NCBI RefSeq assembly: GCF_047324175.1
Contig: NZ_CP178732.1
Span: forward strand, 4,216,001 to 4,280,000
Source of the DNA: Acerihabitans sp015654925
Lineage (GTDB): Bacteria > Pseudomonadota > Gammaproteobacteria > Enterobacterales > Enterobacteriaceae
DNA length: 64,000 bases
Reading direction: 5' to 3'
Below, piece after piece: positions 26,099 through 33,621 of this stretch. How positions within the stretch are numbered: position 1 is the stretch's first letter; the number at the start of each line of letters is the position of its first letter. A model generated the notes under the pieces. That model was not told where the DNA came from and ran no database searches. It worked only from the letters and a program-made list of their open reading frames with translations. Made by a program: the position numbers and the translations under genes.

Positions 26099-27051
26099 AT
26101 TTTTTCTCCTGCGGCGAGCTGCCGGGCGCCGTTATCCGCCGGGGGAGAACGGCGGCGGCTAACGGTTTCGCTGCGCCGGGTGCCGCGCGCGTAATAGCGT
26201 TCAATCCCCGACTGCGCCACGTTCAGCACCGAGGTAATGATTAAATACCAAATCACCGCCACCATCAGCATCGGCACCACTTCAAAGGTGCGGTTATAGA
26301 CGGATTGCACCGAATACAGTAAATCGCCCATGGCGATGACGCTCACCAGCGACGTCGCTTTGATCATGCTGATCAGCTGATTGCCGGTGGGGGGAATAAT
26401 CGAACGCATGGCCTGGGGAATAATAATGCGCCGCAAGGCCCGGCCGCGGCTCATGCCGAACGCCTGGGTGGTTTCCACCTGGCCGGCGTCCACCGACAAT
26501 AACCCGGCGCGAATAATTTCCGCCATATACGCCGCCTCGTTCAGCGCCAGGCCGGCGATGGCTGCGGTCAGCGGCGTGATCAGATCGTTGGTGTTCCAGC
26601 TGGCGTATACCGGCCCGACAAATGGCAGGCCGAGGGTAACGTGGGGAAACAGCGTCGACAGGTTATACCAGAAGATTAACTGCACCAGCAGCGGCGTTCC
26701 GCGGAAAAACCAAATATACAGCCCCGCCAGCCCGCGCAGCAACCGATGATCGGACAACCGCGCCACCGCCAGCAACAGCCCCAGCATCACGCCCAGCACC
26801 ATGGAGATCACCGTCAGGCCCAAAGTGACGCCCAGGCCCCGGATAACCGACGCTTCGGTGAACCACTGCGCGACCACGCCCCATTCAAAGTTTTTATTAT
26901 TACCGATAATCCACAGCACATTGGCGGCGAGAAGTAATACCACCACCCATAGCAGCCTGTGTCCCAAGCGGCCCGGCGCCCGCGCATAACGCACGTCGCG
27001 CTGCCGATCGGTGGCGGAGGTCAACGATGAATCAGGCGAGCGGGTGGTCAT
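26095..27051 (-). CDS. Polar amino-acid ABC transporter permease
   Basis: A HisM/GlnP-type inner-membrane permease of 318 aa, longer than usual because of a polar N-terminal extension of about 35 residues and a charged C-terminal tail. Helices are predicted at about residues 35-50, 75-100, 110-135 and further right; the EAA loop lies in QVETTQAFGMSRGRALRRIIIP. Only one permease gene is present, so the pore is probably a homodimer. It overlaps both the binding-protein gene and the ATPase gene by 4 bases. Confidence 0.92.
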   Translation of the reverse strand: MTTRSPDSSLTSATDRQRDVRYARAPGRLGHRLLWVVVLLLAANVLWIIGNNKNFEWGVVAQWFTEASVIRGLGVTLGLTVISMVLGVMLGLLLAVARLSDHRLLRGLAGLYIWFFRGTPLLVQLIFWYNLSTLFPHVTLGLPFVGPVYASWNTNDLITPLTAAIAGLALNEAAYMAEIIRAGLLSVDAGQVETTQAFGMSRGRALRRIIIPQAMRSIIPPTGNQLISMIKATSLVSVIAMGDLLYSVQSVYNRTFEVVPMLMVAVIWYLIITSVLNVAQSGIERYYARGTRRSETVSRRRSPPADNGARQLAAGEKI

Positions 27052-27944
27052 GGTTTGGCACCTCCGGCGCTGGCCAGGTTACGCCCCGGCGCTTTAATCA
27101 TATTGCCTTCCAGATGCCATTTTTTCATGATGGCGGCATAGGTGCCGTTATCAAACAGTTTCTGGTAGGCTTCCAGCACGACCGCGCCCAACGGCGAGTC
27201 TTTCGGCACCACCGATCCCTGGAACAAATCGCCAAAGCCATTGGCTTTACCCAGACCGGTTAACTCCAACTGGCCGTTGGTTTGCGCGACAAAATAGGTC
27301 AAGGGGGCCTGGGAAGAGAAAAAGGCATCCACCCGGCCGGAACGCACCGCCAGCACGGAGGTGGGCTGATCGGTGAACGAGGCCACGGTGACGGCGGGCT
27401 TGCCCGCGGAGACACAGGCGGCGGACTGTTTGCGGATCACCTGCTCCGCCGAACCGGCCGCCATGACCGCGATACGCTTGCCGCAGGTATCATCAAGGCT
27501 TTGTATGCCGAGCGGATTGCCCTTTGGCACCGCGAATACCACAAACTCTTGCACAAAATCGATAAAATCATTTTTTTGTTCGCGATCGGGAAAATCGCCG
27601 ATCGGTCCGAGGGCCATCTGATAGCGCCCGGAATTAATCCCGCTCAGCACGCCGGATAGTCCGCTCACCGAAGCATGTTCGACCTTCACGCCCAGCAGTT
27701 GGGCCAGGGCATCGGCCAGGTCGGCGCTGGCGCCCTCCAGCGAATGGGTACTGGTGGCGATTTCATACGGGGGAAACGAGCCGTTATTGACCGAAATAAT
27801 CCGGCCGGATTGCTGAATATCCGGGGGCAGTTTGGCATGCAGCGCGCTATCCAGGGTCTGCGCCGGCAGCGCATCAGCCGCCAGCGCCGTGCCCGACAAT
27901 GCCAGACAGAGCATGGCGCCCAGTATTTTTTTCATATATTTCAT
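27048..27944 (-). CDS. ABC transporter periplasmic amino-acid binding protein
   Basis: SBP_bac_3-family solute-binding protein, 298 aa. The signal peptide ends near ALA (about residue 23). The mature protein has the usual opening (GRIISVNNGSFPPYEI) and GRYQMALGPIGD ligand region. AGGGGA stands 7 bases before the ATG. It overlaps the permease by 4 bases and follows ybeM after 45 bases in the same direction. The ligand is unknown. Confidence 0.92.
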   Translation of the reverse strand: MKYMKKILGAMLCLALSGTALAADALPAQTLDSALHAKLPPDIQQSGRIISVNNGSFPPYEIATSTHSLEGASADLADALAQLLGVKVEHASVSGLSGVLSGINSGRYQMALGPIGDFPDREQKNDFIDFVQEFVVFAVPKGNPLGIQSLDDTCGKRIAVMAAGSAEQVIRKQSAACVSAGKPAVTVASFTDQPTSVLAVRSGRVDAFFSSQAPLTYFVAQTNGQLELTGLGKANGFGDLFQGSVVPKDSPLGAVVLEAYQKLFDNGTYAAIMKKWHLEGNMIKAPGRNLASAGGAKP

Positions 27945-27989
27945 TACATTCCCCTATGTGAGTAGGCCGCCCATAAGGCGGTTCGCGGC

Positions 27990-28784
27990 TTAACGCCCGC
28001 GCAGCTGCGGCGTGGCGAAACGGCGATTTTCCAGCACCGGCAGCACGCGCCGCGCATGGGAGACCCGCTCGGGGTCCAGGTCGGCGAACACCAGCGCCGG
28101 CGCTTCGGCGGCATGGGCGATAGCGACGCCCAATGGGTCCACTACCAGGCTATTGCCGATATTGCGTTCCCCGCACTCACCGACCGCCACCATATAGCAG
28201 GTATTTTCCAGCGCGCGCGCCGTCACCAATACCTGCCAGTGCATTTCTTTAAGCGGCCCTTTGACCCAGGCGGCCGGCAGCACCAGCACCTGGGCGCCGT
28301 CCAGCGCCAGCCGGCGGGCCAGCTCGGGGAAGCGGACGTCATAGCAGGTCATCAGCCCCACCTTCATGCCCGCCACGTCCACCAGCGGCGGCACCTCGGT
28401 GCCCGGAGTGACATTGGTCGACTCCTGTACGGCAAACGCATCGTAAAGATGCAGCTTGCGATAGCGGGCGATAATTTCGCCGTTGCGGATCGCGATCAGT
28501 ACATTGAATGCATGCCCGTCGCCGGTCGGCGTATGGACGCTCAGCATCGTGGTGAGGGACGATCCCCGGCTGGCGGCGCATAGTCCGCTGACAAAAGGGC
28601 CGTCCAGCGGCTGGGCCGATTTGAGGGTCAGATCGGGGTCGGCGATATCCCTGGCCAGGATACCTTCGGGCAGAACCAGCAAATCGGCTCCGCCCGTTTG
28701 GGCGCGATCCATCAGACCCAGGCAGGTTTGTAAATTATTTTCCCACACCCGATCTACGGCAAATTGTCCTAAAGCGACTTTCAT
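27990..28784 (-). CDS. ybeM: YbeM, nitrilase-family amidase (probable deaminated glutathione amidase)
   Basis: Carbon-nitrogen hydrolase of the Nit1 type, 264 aa. The catalytic triad is E40 (LVLPEG), K110 (YRKLHLYD) and C147 (MTCYDVRFPE). It aligns along its whole length with E. coli YbeM, whose locus is also between tatE and crcB. Nit1-type enzymes hydrolyse deaminated glutathione to 2-oxoglutarate and Cys-Gly, a metabolite-repair reaction. Here the gene is embedded in an operon with an ABC importer and a Pht5-like gene, so another amide substrate is possible. Confidence 0.88.
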   Translation of the reverse strand: MKVALGQFAVDRVWENNLQTCLGLMDRAQTGGADLLVLPEGILARDIADPDLTLKSAQPLDGPFVSGLCAASRGSSLTTMLSVHTPTGDGHAFNVLIAIRNGEIIARYRKLHLYDAFAVQESTNVTPGTEVPPLVDVAGMKVGLMTCYDVRFPELARRLALDGAQVLVLPAAWVKGPLKEMHWQVLVTARALENTCYMVAVGECGERNIGNSLVVDPLGVAIAHAAEAPALVFADLDPERVSHARRVLPVLENRRFATPQLRGR

Positions 28785-28802
28785 AATCGATTCTCCTGCT
28801 GA

Positions 28803-29771
28803 TTAGGGTAACGGGTTGGGAAATAATTCCGCCGGCTCAAGGCGCCGCGGGGTCAACCCTTGCTCAAAAAGTTCGCCGGCGAAATCCGCCGCCATTTGGT
28901 AATTGGCGTCAAAGCCATTATCGTTCCAGCCAGCGGGCAGATCCCGCGCGGTGCGAGCTAAATCATCCATCAGCCAGGGCGTGGTATCGGCGTATTTTAC
29001 CCGTTTGTCATGCCACATCCGGGCCGACTGGCCGATAATATCGCTTAATGCCTGCGCCAGTCCGGGATGGGCCGCCGCCAGCGCCGGTTTTATCCCCAGC
29101 ACATGAATGCCCGGGATATACCCCACCTGGTTAAAGTAATCGAGTTCCGCCTGGCGAAAATCAACTTGTAGCTGGCGCAAATCGGACTCCGGGGCAAAAA
29201 AGCCGCTGGGCATAAAGGGCGTGAATACCGCATCCAGCGCGCCTTCGCGCAGCAGCGCCAGCAGCGGCCGTTCGCCCGGCGCGGCTTCGATATGCCCCGG
29301 GCGGCCAAACCCCGCCAGGCGATCCACGACCGGATGATCTTCGGTAAGCCGGCCGACCCACCAGGTGGCATCGCTAATCCCCACCCCTTCGCGGCGCAGC
29401 AGGGTGCGGGTCCAGGTATTGCCGGAGTCCTGCCAGCCGGTCAAGCCGATACGCTTGCCGCGCAGTTGTCCCAATGACGTCAGGGGACTGCCTTTGGTGG
29501 TAATGATGCAGCGCTGCCGAAAACCGCGCATCAGGAAATGAGGTATCGCCAGCAGTGAATTATCCCCCCTGGCGACCGCCTGCGCGTAACGGCTAAAAGA
29601 AACTTCGCCCGCGTCGTAGTCGGCATGGGTGGCCAGGTTATCCACCAGCGTGCCCACGCGGTCGATGGTCAAAGAAAATCCCTGCGGTTTCAGATCGCCC
29701 AGCGCCAGGGGGGTGAAATAATCCCAGTCCCGGACCGCCAGCCTGATAGTAAGCGCCACGTTGTTCTCCAT
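28803..29771 (-). CDS. Pht5/4,5-dihydroxyphthalate decarboxylase-like protein
   Basis: A 322-aa protein of the periplasmic-binding-protein-like fold related to 4,5-dihydroxyphthalate decarboxylase (Pht5) and NMT1-type binding proteins. Recognisable parts are the DYDAGEVSFSRYAQ segment, LAIPHFLMRGFRQ, LRGKRIGLTGWQDS and the GALDAVFTPFMP region. There is no signal peptide or lipobox, so it is probably cytosolic and may be an enzyme rather than a receptor. ATG at 29771 is chosen over an upstream TTG. First gene of the five-gene leftward operon; ybeM starts 18 bases after its stop. Confidence 0.65.
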   Translation of the reverse strand: MENNVALTIRLAVRDWDYFTPLALGDLKPQGFSLTIDRVGTLVDNLATHADYDAGEVSFSRYAQAVARGDNSLLAIPHFLMRGFRQRCIITTKGSPLTSLGQLRGKRIGLTGWQDSGNTWTRTLLRREGVGISDATWWVGRLTEDHPVVDRLAGFGRPGHIEAAPGERPLLALLREGALDAVFTPFMPSGFFAPESDLRQLQVDFRQAELDYFNQVGYIPGIHVLGIKPALAAAHPGLAQALSDIIGQSARMWHDKRVKYADTTPWLMDDLARTARDLPAGWNDNGFDANYQMAADFAGELFEQGLTPRRLEPAELFPNPLP

Positions 29772-29837
29772 TGCCGGCAAAAATTTTACCGGTCATTAAC
29801 AGTTTTAGACCAAAACGGCCATGATTGGTTAATTTCG

Positions 29838-29866
29838 ATACTAAAACCACTTTGTTCAATGTACAA
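29838..29866 (-). promoter_or_regulatory. Promoter of the Pht5-like/ybeM/ABC operon
   Basis: Reading leftward, TTGTAC (29861-29866), a 17-base spacer and TAGTAT (29838-29843) form a reasonable sigma-70 promoter. Its -35 region coincides with the first of the two putative MocR binding repeats. Confidence 0.5.
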
Positions 29867-29888
29867 TGACAACTTTGTTACTGTACAA
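29849..29888 (+). promoter_or_regulatory. Two direct repeats, likely MocR operator
   Basis: ACTTTGTTCAATGTACAA (29849-29866) and ACTTTGTTACTGTACAA (29872-29888) are near-identical direct repeats whose starts are 23 bases apart, about two helical turns. The second copy is also an inverted repeat (ACTTTGT and ACAAAGT with a 6-base spacer). MocR regulators commonly bind paired direct repeats, and these lie between the regulator gene and the operon it faces. Confidence 0.65.
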
Positions 29889-29899
29889 AGTTTATTCTT

Positions 29900-31246
29900 A
29901 TGGATCACATTTTATCGTCCGACTGGCTGGCCGTGCGTATTCACGATCGCACCATTAAAGGCATTGCCCTGGGCACGGCCACATTAATCAGCAGCGGCGC
30001 CATTCCCGTCGGCTGCCGGTTGCCGGCGGTGCGGGACCTGGCGTCGGCCCTCGACGTCAGTCCGGCCACGGTATCCGCGGCGTGGGGGCAGTTGCGCCGG
30101 CAAAAGGTTATCGCCGGCACGGGGCGAAACGGGGTATGGGTCTGCGCCAATATCGTGACCCCGCGTCCGGCCAGGTTTGAGGCCATAGGCAACTTCGGCG
30201 GCAATATTATTGCCGACTTGACGCTGGCCGCCCCCGACGTGGCGTATTTGCCCAATCTGCAACAGGCGCTGACGCAAGGCGCCCTGGCGGCCAATGTAAA
30301 CAGCTACCGGCGCGAACCCATCAGCCAGCGGTTACAAGGGGTCGTCCAGCCGCGCTGGCCCTACGCCGCCGAGGCGTTCCTGGCGGCCGACGGCGGGTTC
30401 GACGCCATGTACCAAACGTTGCAAACGCTGATAATGCCAGGAGCGCCGGTGGCCATCGAAGATCCGACCGCCACGCGGTTACTGGATATGCTGGATAATC
30501 TCGGGGCGGAGATCATTGCCGTGCCCTGCGACGAAGCCGGACCGGGTCTGGCGGGCCTGGAGGCCGCGCTCAGACGCCAGCCGGTGGCCTTTATCTACCA
30601 GCCGCGTACCCATTCCACCACCGGCCATACCGTCACCCGGCAAAGAGCCGATGCTATGACCGCCAGGCTCGCGGCGGCGGCGACGCTGGTGATTGAAGAT
30701 GACGGCATCGGCGAACTTTCGCGCCATCCGGTTTACAGCCTGGGCCGGGCATTGCCGGATCGCACGGTGCATATCAGGTCGTTTTCCAAAGCCTACGGAC
30801 CCGACTTGCGGCTGGCGGTGATTTCCGGCTCCCATGATATTATCCGCCGCATACAATCCGTACGTAACTTTGGCGCCAGCTGGACCAGCCGGATTTTGCA
30901 AGAAGCGGTAGCCTGGATGATTGAAGACGGCGCCACGCAGGAGGTGATTACCGCCGCCAAAGACTGTTATGCGGCACGCCGACGCGCGCTGGTGCAAGCA
31001 TTGGCGCAGCGGGGAATGATCTTGCCCGACAGGGATGGGCTGAGCATATGGCTACCGGTGATGTCGGAGCAGTATGCCCTGGTGACGCTGGCGGCCCATG
31101 GGATCGCGGTTACGCCGGGCAAACGCCACAGTCTTGGCGACAGCCGGTTTATCCGGGTCTCCACTTCCCTGCTCACGGCCGATCGGGTGGGTCTGGTGGC
31201 CGATGCCCTCATGCTGGCCTGCCAGCATGAGGGCTCCGCGGCATGA
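29900..31246 (+). CDS. MocR-type transcriptional regulator (GntR HTH fused to aminotransferase fold)
   Basis: A 448-aa regulator with an N-terminal GntR winged helix (about residues 10-75; LPAVRDLASALDVSPATVSAAWGQ) joined to a fold-type I aminotransferase-like domain. The PLP-binding lysine is K297 in SFSKAYGPDLR. MocR proteins sense PLP-linked or amino-acid ligands; it most probably controls the divergent operon, whose promoter overlaps the paired repeats before this gene. No clear Shine-Dalgarno precedes the ATG. A long palindrome lies in its last codons. Confidence 0.88.
   Translation: MDHILSSDWLAVRIHDRTIKGIALGTATLISSGAIPVGCRLPAVRDLASALDVSPATVSAAWGQLRRQKVIAGTGRNGVWVCANIVTPRPARFEAIGNFGGNIIADLTLAAPDVAYLPNLQQALTQGALAANVNSYRREPISQRLQGVVQPRWPYAAEAFLAADGGFDAMYQTLQTLIMPGAPVAIEDPTATRLLDMLDNLGAEIIAVPCDEAGPGLAGLEAALRRQPVAFIYQPRTHSTTGHTVTRQRADAMTARLAAAATLVIEDDGIGELSRHPVYSLGRALPDRTVHIRSFSKAYGPDLRLAVISGSHDIIRRIQSVRNFGASWTSRILQEAVAWMIEDGATQEVITAAKDCYAARRRALVQALAQRGMILPDRDGLSIWLPVMSEQYALVTLAAHGIAVTPGKRHSLGDSRFIRVSTSLLTADRVGLVADALMLACQHEGSAA
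31205..31234 (+). other. 30-base palindrome with perfect 14-bp stem in the 3' end of the MocR gene
   Basis: Arms 31205-31218 and 31221-31234 (GCCCTCATGCTGGC and its exact reverse complement) are separated by only 2 bases. It lies inside the last codons of the MocR gene, and no U-tract follows. It may protect the mRNA end, pause transcription, or be a protein site. Confidence 0.75.
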
Positions 31247-31274
31247 GGGTACTGTGCAGCCGGCCAAAGTCATG

Positions 31275-31280
31275 TATAAT
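31275..31280 (+). promoter_or_regulatory. -10 element of the crcB promoter
   Basis: A consensus TATAAT ends 6 bases before the first conserved base of the fluoride riboswitch, so transcription should start at the aptamer. The -35 side (CTGTGC, 31252-31257, 17-base spacer) is weak. Confidence 0.65.
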
Positions 31281-31286
31281 CCTCAC

Positions 31287-31336
31287 AGGAGATGGCATTC
31301 CTCCTTTAACCGCCGTTATGGCTGATGATGTCTACG
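31287..31336 (+). promoter_or_regulatory. Fluoride riboswitch (crcB motif)
   Basis: The segment carries the crcB-motif features: AGGAGATG at the 5' side, a complementary CCTCC, the CGCC stretch forming the pseudoknot side, then GGCTGATGATGTCTACG at the 3' side. It begins at the expected transcription start and ends 81 bases before crcB, the fluoride channel gene. The riboswitch should switch crcB on when fluoride binds; the expression platform in 31337-31417 was not resolved. Confidence 0.9.
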
Positions 31337-31417
31337 TTTACCTGCTTGGCGAGGGGAACGTGGCTTCATGTTCGCTTCTCTGAGTTTCCCACTCCCCAAA
31401 TCCAATGAAAGGTCTTT

Positions 31418-31810
31418 ATGTTTACCCTTTTCTCAGCCGTGTTTATCGGCGGCGGACTCGGCAGCGTGCTGCGCTGGTTGATTAGCCTGAAGTTTAATGG
31501 TAACGGACTGCCGTTCCCGGCCGGCACGCTGGCGGTCAATTTGATCGGCGCATTTATTATCGGCCTGTGCATGGCGTTGTTTATCCGGACCACGCAGATC
31601 GATCCGGTGTGGAAGGTGTTTATCACCACCGGCTTTTGCGGCGGATTGACTACCTTTTCAACGTTCTCGGCCGAAGTCGTGTCGCTGATGATCGGCGGGC
31701 AATTAATGTGGGCGGGGGTCAATATTCTGTTGAACCTGGTCGGCTCGCTGGCCATGACGCTGCTGGCCATGGCGCTGGTCAATATGTTCGGCCCGCCGGT
31801 TCCCCTATGA
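31418..31810 (+). CDS. crcB: Fluoride channel CrcB/Fluc
   Basis: Small dual-topology membrane protein, 130 aa with four hydrophobic helices, that forms a dimeric fluoride-selective channel and protects cytosolic enzymes such as enolase. GGGLGSVLRW near the N-terminus and the GFCGGLTTFSTFSAE motif that lines the pore are intact. Controlled by the fluoride riboswitch directly upstream and convergent with cspE, the same arrangement as in E. coli. Confidence 0.97.
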   Translation: MFTLFSAVFIGGGLGSVLRWLISLKFNGNGLPFPAGTLAVNLIGAFIIGLCMALFIRTTQIDPVWKVFITTGFCGGLTTFSTFSAEVVSLMIGGQLMWAGVNILLNLVGSLAMTLLAMALVNMFGPPVPL

Positions 31811-31834
31811 GCGTCATCGGCGCGATTCAGGCAT

Positions 31835-31862
31835 AAAAAAACCCGCATTAAGCGGGTTTTTC
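31835..31862. terminator. Bidirectional terminator between crcB and cspE
   Basis: ACCCGC and GCGGGT form the stem, with an A-run on the left and a T-run on the right, so it serves both convergent genes. Confidence 0.93.
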
Positions 31863-31877
31863 AGGAATCTGGCTATT

Positions 31878-32087
31878 TTAGATAGCTGTAACGTCAGCAG
31901 CCGAAGGGCCTTTGGCGCCGTTAGTGATTTCAAATTCCACACGTTGGCCTTCGGCCAGCGTTTTGAAACCATTACTCTGAATGGCGGAGAAATGTACGAA
32001 TACGTCTTTGCTGCCATCTTCAGGAGTAATGAAACCGAATCCTTTAGATTCATTGAACCACTTAACGTTACCTTTAATCTTAGACAT
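31878..32087 (-). CDS. cspE: Cold-shock protein CspE
   Basis: A 69-aa OB-fold RNA chaperone and transcription antiterminator. RNP1 (KGFGFI) and RNP2 (VFVHFS) are intact, and the whole sequence is almost identical to E. coli CspE. The start at 32087 gives MSKIKGNVKWF. No cold-box was seen upstream, in line with CspE being largely constitutive. It lies convergent to crcB, as in E. coli. Confidence 0.96.
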   Translation of the reverse strand: MSKIKGNVKWFNESKGFGFITPEDGSKDVFVHFSAIQSNGFKTLAEGQRVEFEITNGAKGPSAADVTAI

Positions 32088-32231
32088 CAAACTTACCTTT
32101 AAATAAATGATAGACACAAACTCTGTGTCGGGTACTAGTACAGCAATTGGCAAGCCCTTTGTCCAGCTTAAGATCGCTAATACGTGACAAAAAATACCAA
32201 AATAACATTTTAACCTAAAGCCGCGCGCCTA

Positions 32232-32996
32232 TCAGAGACCGTAGACCAGCGAAACCGCGGTTTTGGTATCGGTATGCTTCGGCGCACTGTCCGGCGTGCT
32301 GCTGTTATAGGTCACGTCATAAGTCACTTTCAAGGCGAAGTGACTGTTAATGGAGACATTAAGCCCGGTCTCGGAGTTGACCGTGATATCTTCATTACCC
32401 AAAACCGAAACACCCTGGATGAACTGGGCATTGTCGGTCAACTGGTATGAGTAGGAGGCTGCGCCATAGGCCAGGGCCTTGGTCTGGTTGCCGCCGCCCT
32501 GGAACTCATCGTGCCTGACGCCAGGACCCGCTTCCAGACGCAGATGGGTAATCGGCCCGTTCAGGACCTGACGGCCATAACCGGCGGTCAGCGTATCCCG
32601 TGAACGATAGCCATTGTAACGGTCGCTCAGCCAGCTGCCCTGGGTGAACAGGAAGTTATCGGCATCCATATTATGACGCGCACGAGCGCCCGCCTGGTAT
32701 TTCTCAGACGACCGTTCATTGTCGGTGGAGTTGTTCACCGCTTCGCCCCAGATACTGTAGGCATTGGTCGGCTGGAACCAGGTCATGGTGCTGCTGGCCG
32801 CCAGCGCGGAGCTGGTGGAATTGCCTGACTGCGCGTTATAACCGGCTTGGACATTGCCATCGAAACTTTTTTTCGCGGTAGAAGGATCGTCTAACGCGGT
32901 AAAAATATCGGTATCAGCAAAAGTCGAGAAACTAGCCAGGGACATTCCCAGGATAGTCAGAAGCCATACTGCCCGAGAGCGACCATTGCGTAACAT
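32232..32996 (-). CDS. ydiY: YdiY-family outer membrane protein (DUF481)
   Basis: A 254-aa protein with a signal peptide (cleavage near TFA, about residue 27) and a beta-rich DUF481 domain. Alternating hydrophobic strands and the conserved NERSSEKYQAG, TAGYGRQVLNGP and AGPGVRHDE segments match E. coli YdiY. It probably forms a small barrel in the outer membrane; function is not known. AGGTAAATT precedes the ATG. It is not normally beside cspE in E. coli, so the locus differs. Confidence 0.88.
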   Translation of the reverse strand: MLRNGRSRAVWLLTILGMSLASFSTFADTDIFTALDDPSTAKKSFDGNVQAGYNAQSGNSTSSALAASSTMTWFQPTNAYSIWGEAVNNSTDNERSSEKYQAGARARHNMDADNFLFTQGSWLSDRYNGYRSRDTLTAGYGRQVLNGPITHLRLEAGPGVRHDEFQGGGNQTKALAYGAASYSYQLTDNAQFIQGVSVLGNEDITVNSETGLNVSINSHFALKVTYDVTYNSSTPDSAPKHTDTKTAVSLVYGL

Positions 32997-33383
32997 AATT
33001 TACCTATAAAATGATGTTTGGGTTTTTAAACCAGCGAGTAAAGAAAGGCTGCTAGTGTAGCGAATCAGGACAGAAGGTGTACTGGTAATTTTTTGTAATA
33101 TTAGTAACAAAATTTAAGATACCCGGCCTGGCCGATCGCCATCCCCCGCCGCAGCGTGCGAAGTGAAATAAAATAGTGATGCTTTTCAATAGCTTTGTAT
33201 GACAAATTAAGCCATGGATAATTATACCGACTGAGCATAAAGCTTACATTGGCGCTTTCTATTATCTTAAGATTATTCCTAAAAAGCAAGCCATGCCGGG
33301 CAGCGCACATTCATTTAGTAAATTGCAGCTTTATGGCAACAGTATTGGCACTCGCATCGGCATTTCTTTGACAAAAATTAACA
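32997..33383. other. AT-rich gap between ydiY and the tiny membrane protein gene
   Basis: The right end of this gap next to 32997 must hold the ydiY promoter. A 69-codon leftward frame (33101-33310) has no ribosome-binding site, no recognisable domain and poor coding character. Nothing else was seen. Confidence 0.4.
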
Positions 33384-33479
33384 TTAAAATAACCGAAAAA
33401 TAATATAGCCCAGAGCAAGCCAAAAAAACCCGCTCAATACGTACACCAACATCCACGCCTGATATCGCGCCATGTCCAT
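33384..33479 (-). CDS. Putative single-span small membrane protein, YmiA-like
   Basis: A 31-codon frame beginning MDMARYQAWML and ending in a helix rich in Phe, Leu, Ile and Tyr (AW-x-LV, GFFWLALGYIIF). The AW...FW...I pattern recalls the C-terminal half of E. coli YmiA. GGGA lies just upstream, and either of two ATGs (33479, 33473) could be used. It is read in the same direction as lpxP, 142 bases after the lpxP stop. Size alone makes this uncertain. Confidence 0.45.
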   Translation of the reverse strand: MDMARYQAWMLVYVLSGFFWLALGYIIFRLF

Positions 33480-33621
33480 TTCCCATGATTTCCTAAACGA
33501 TAAAATCAAGGGTGTAGTATAAAAAATATTCATTTTGGCGATTGGGCGAGCAGGGCCCGTAAATAGCCCTATTTCCCGCGATAATGAGTCAATATGCGCC
33601 AGCCAGGGACGTAAACGGCGG

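Noticed and set aside
33101..33310. 69-codon leftward frame upstream of ydiY
   Set aside because: No start signal, no motif and it occupies the expected ydiY promoter region.
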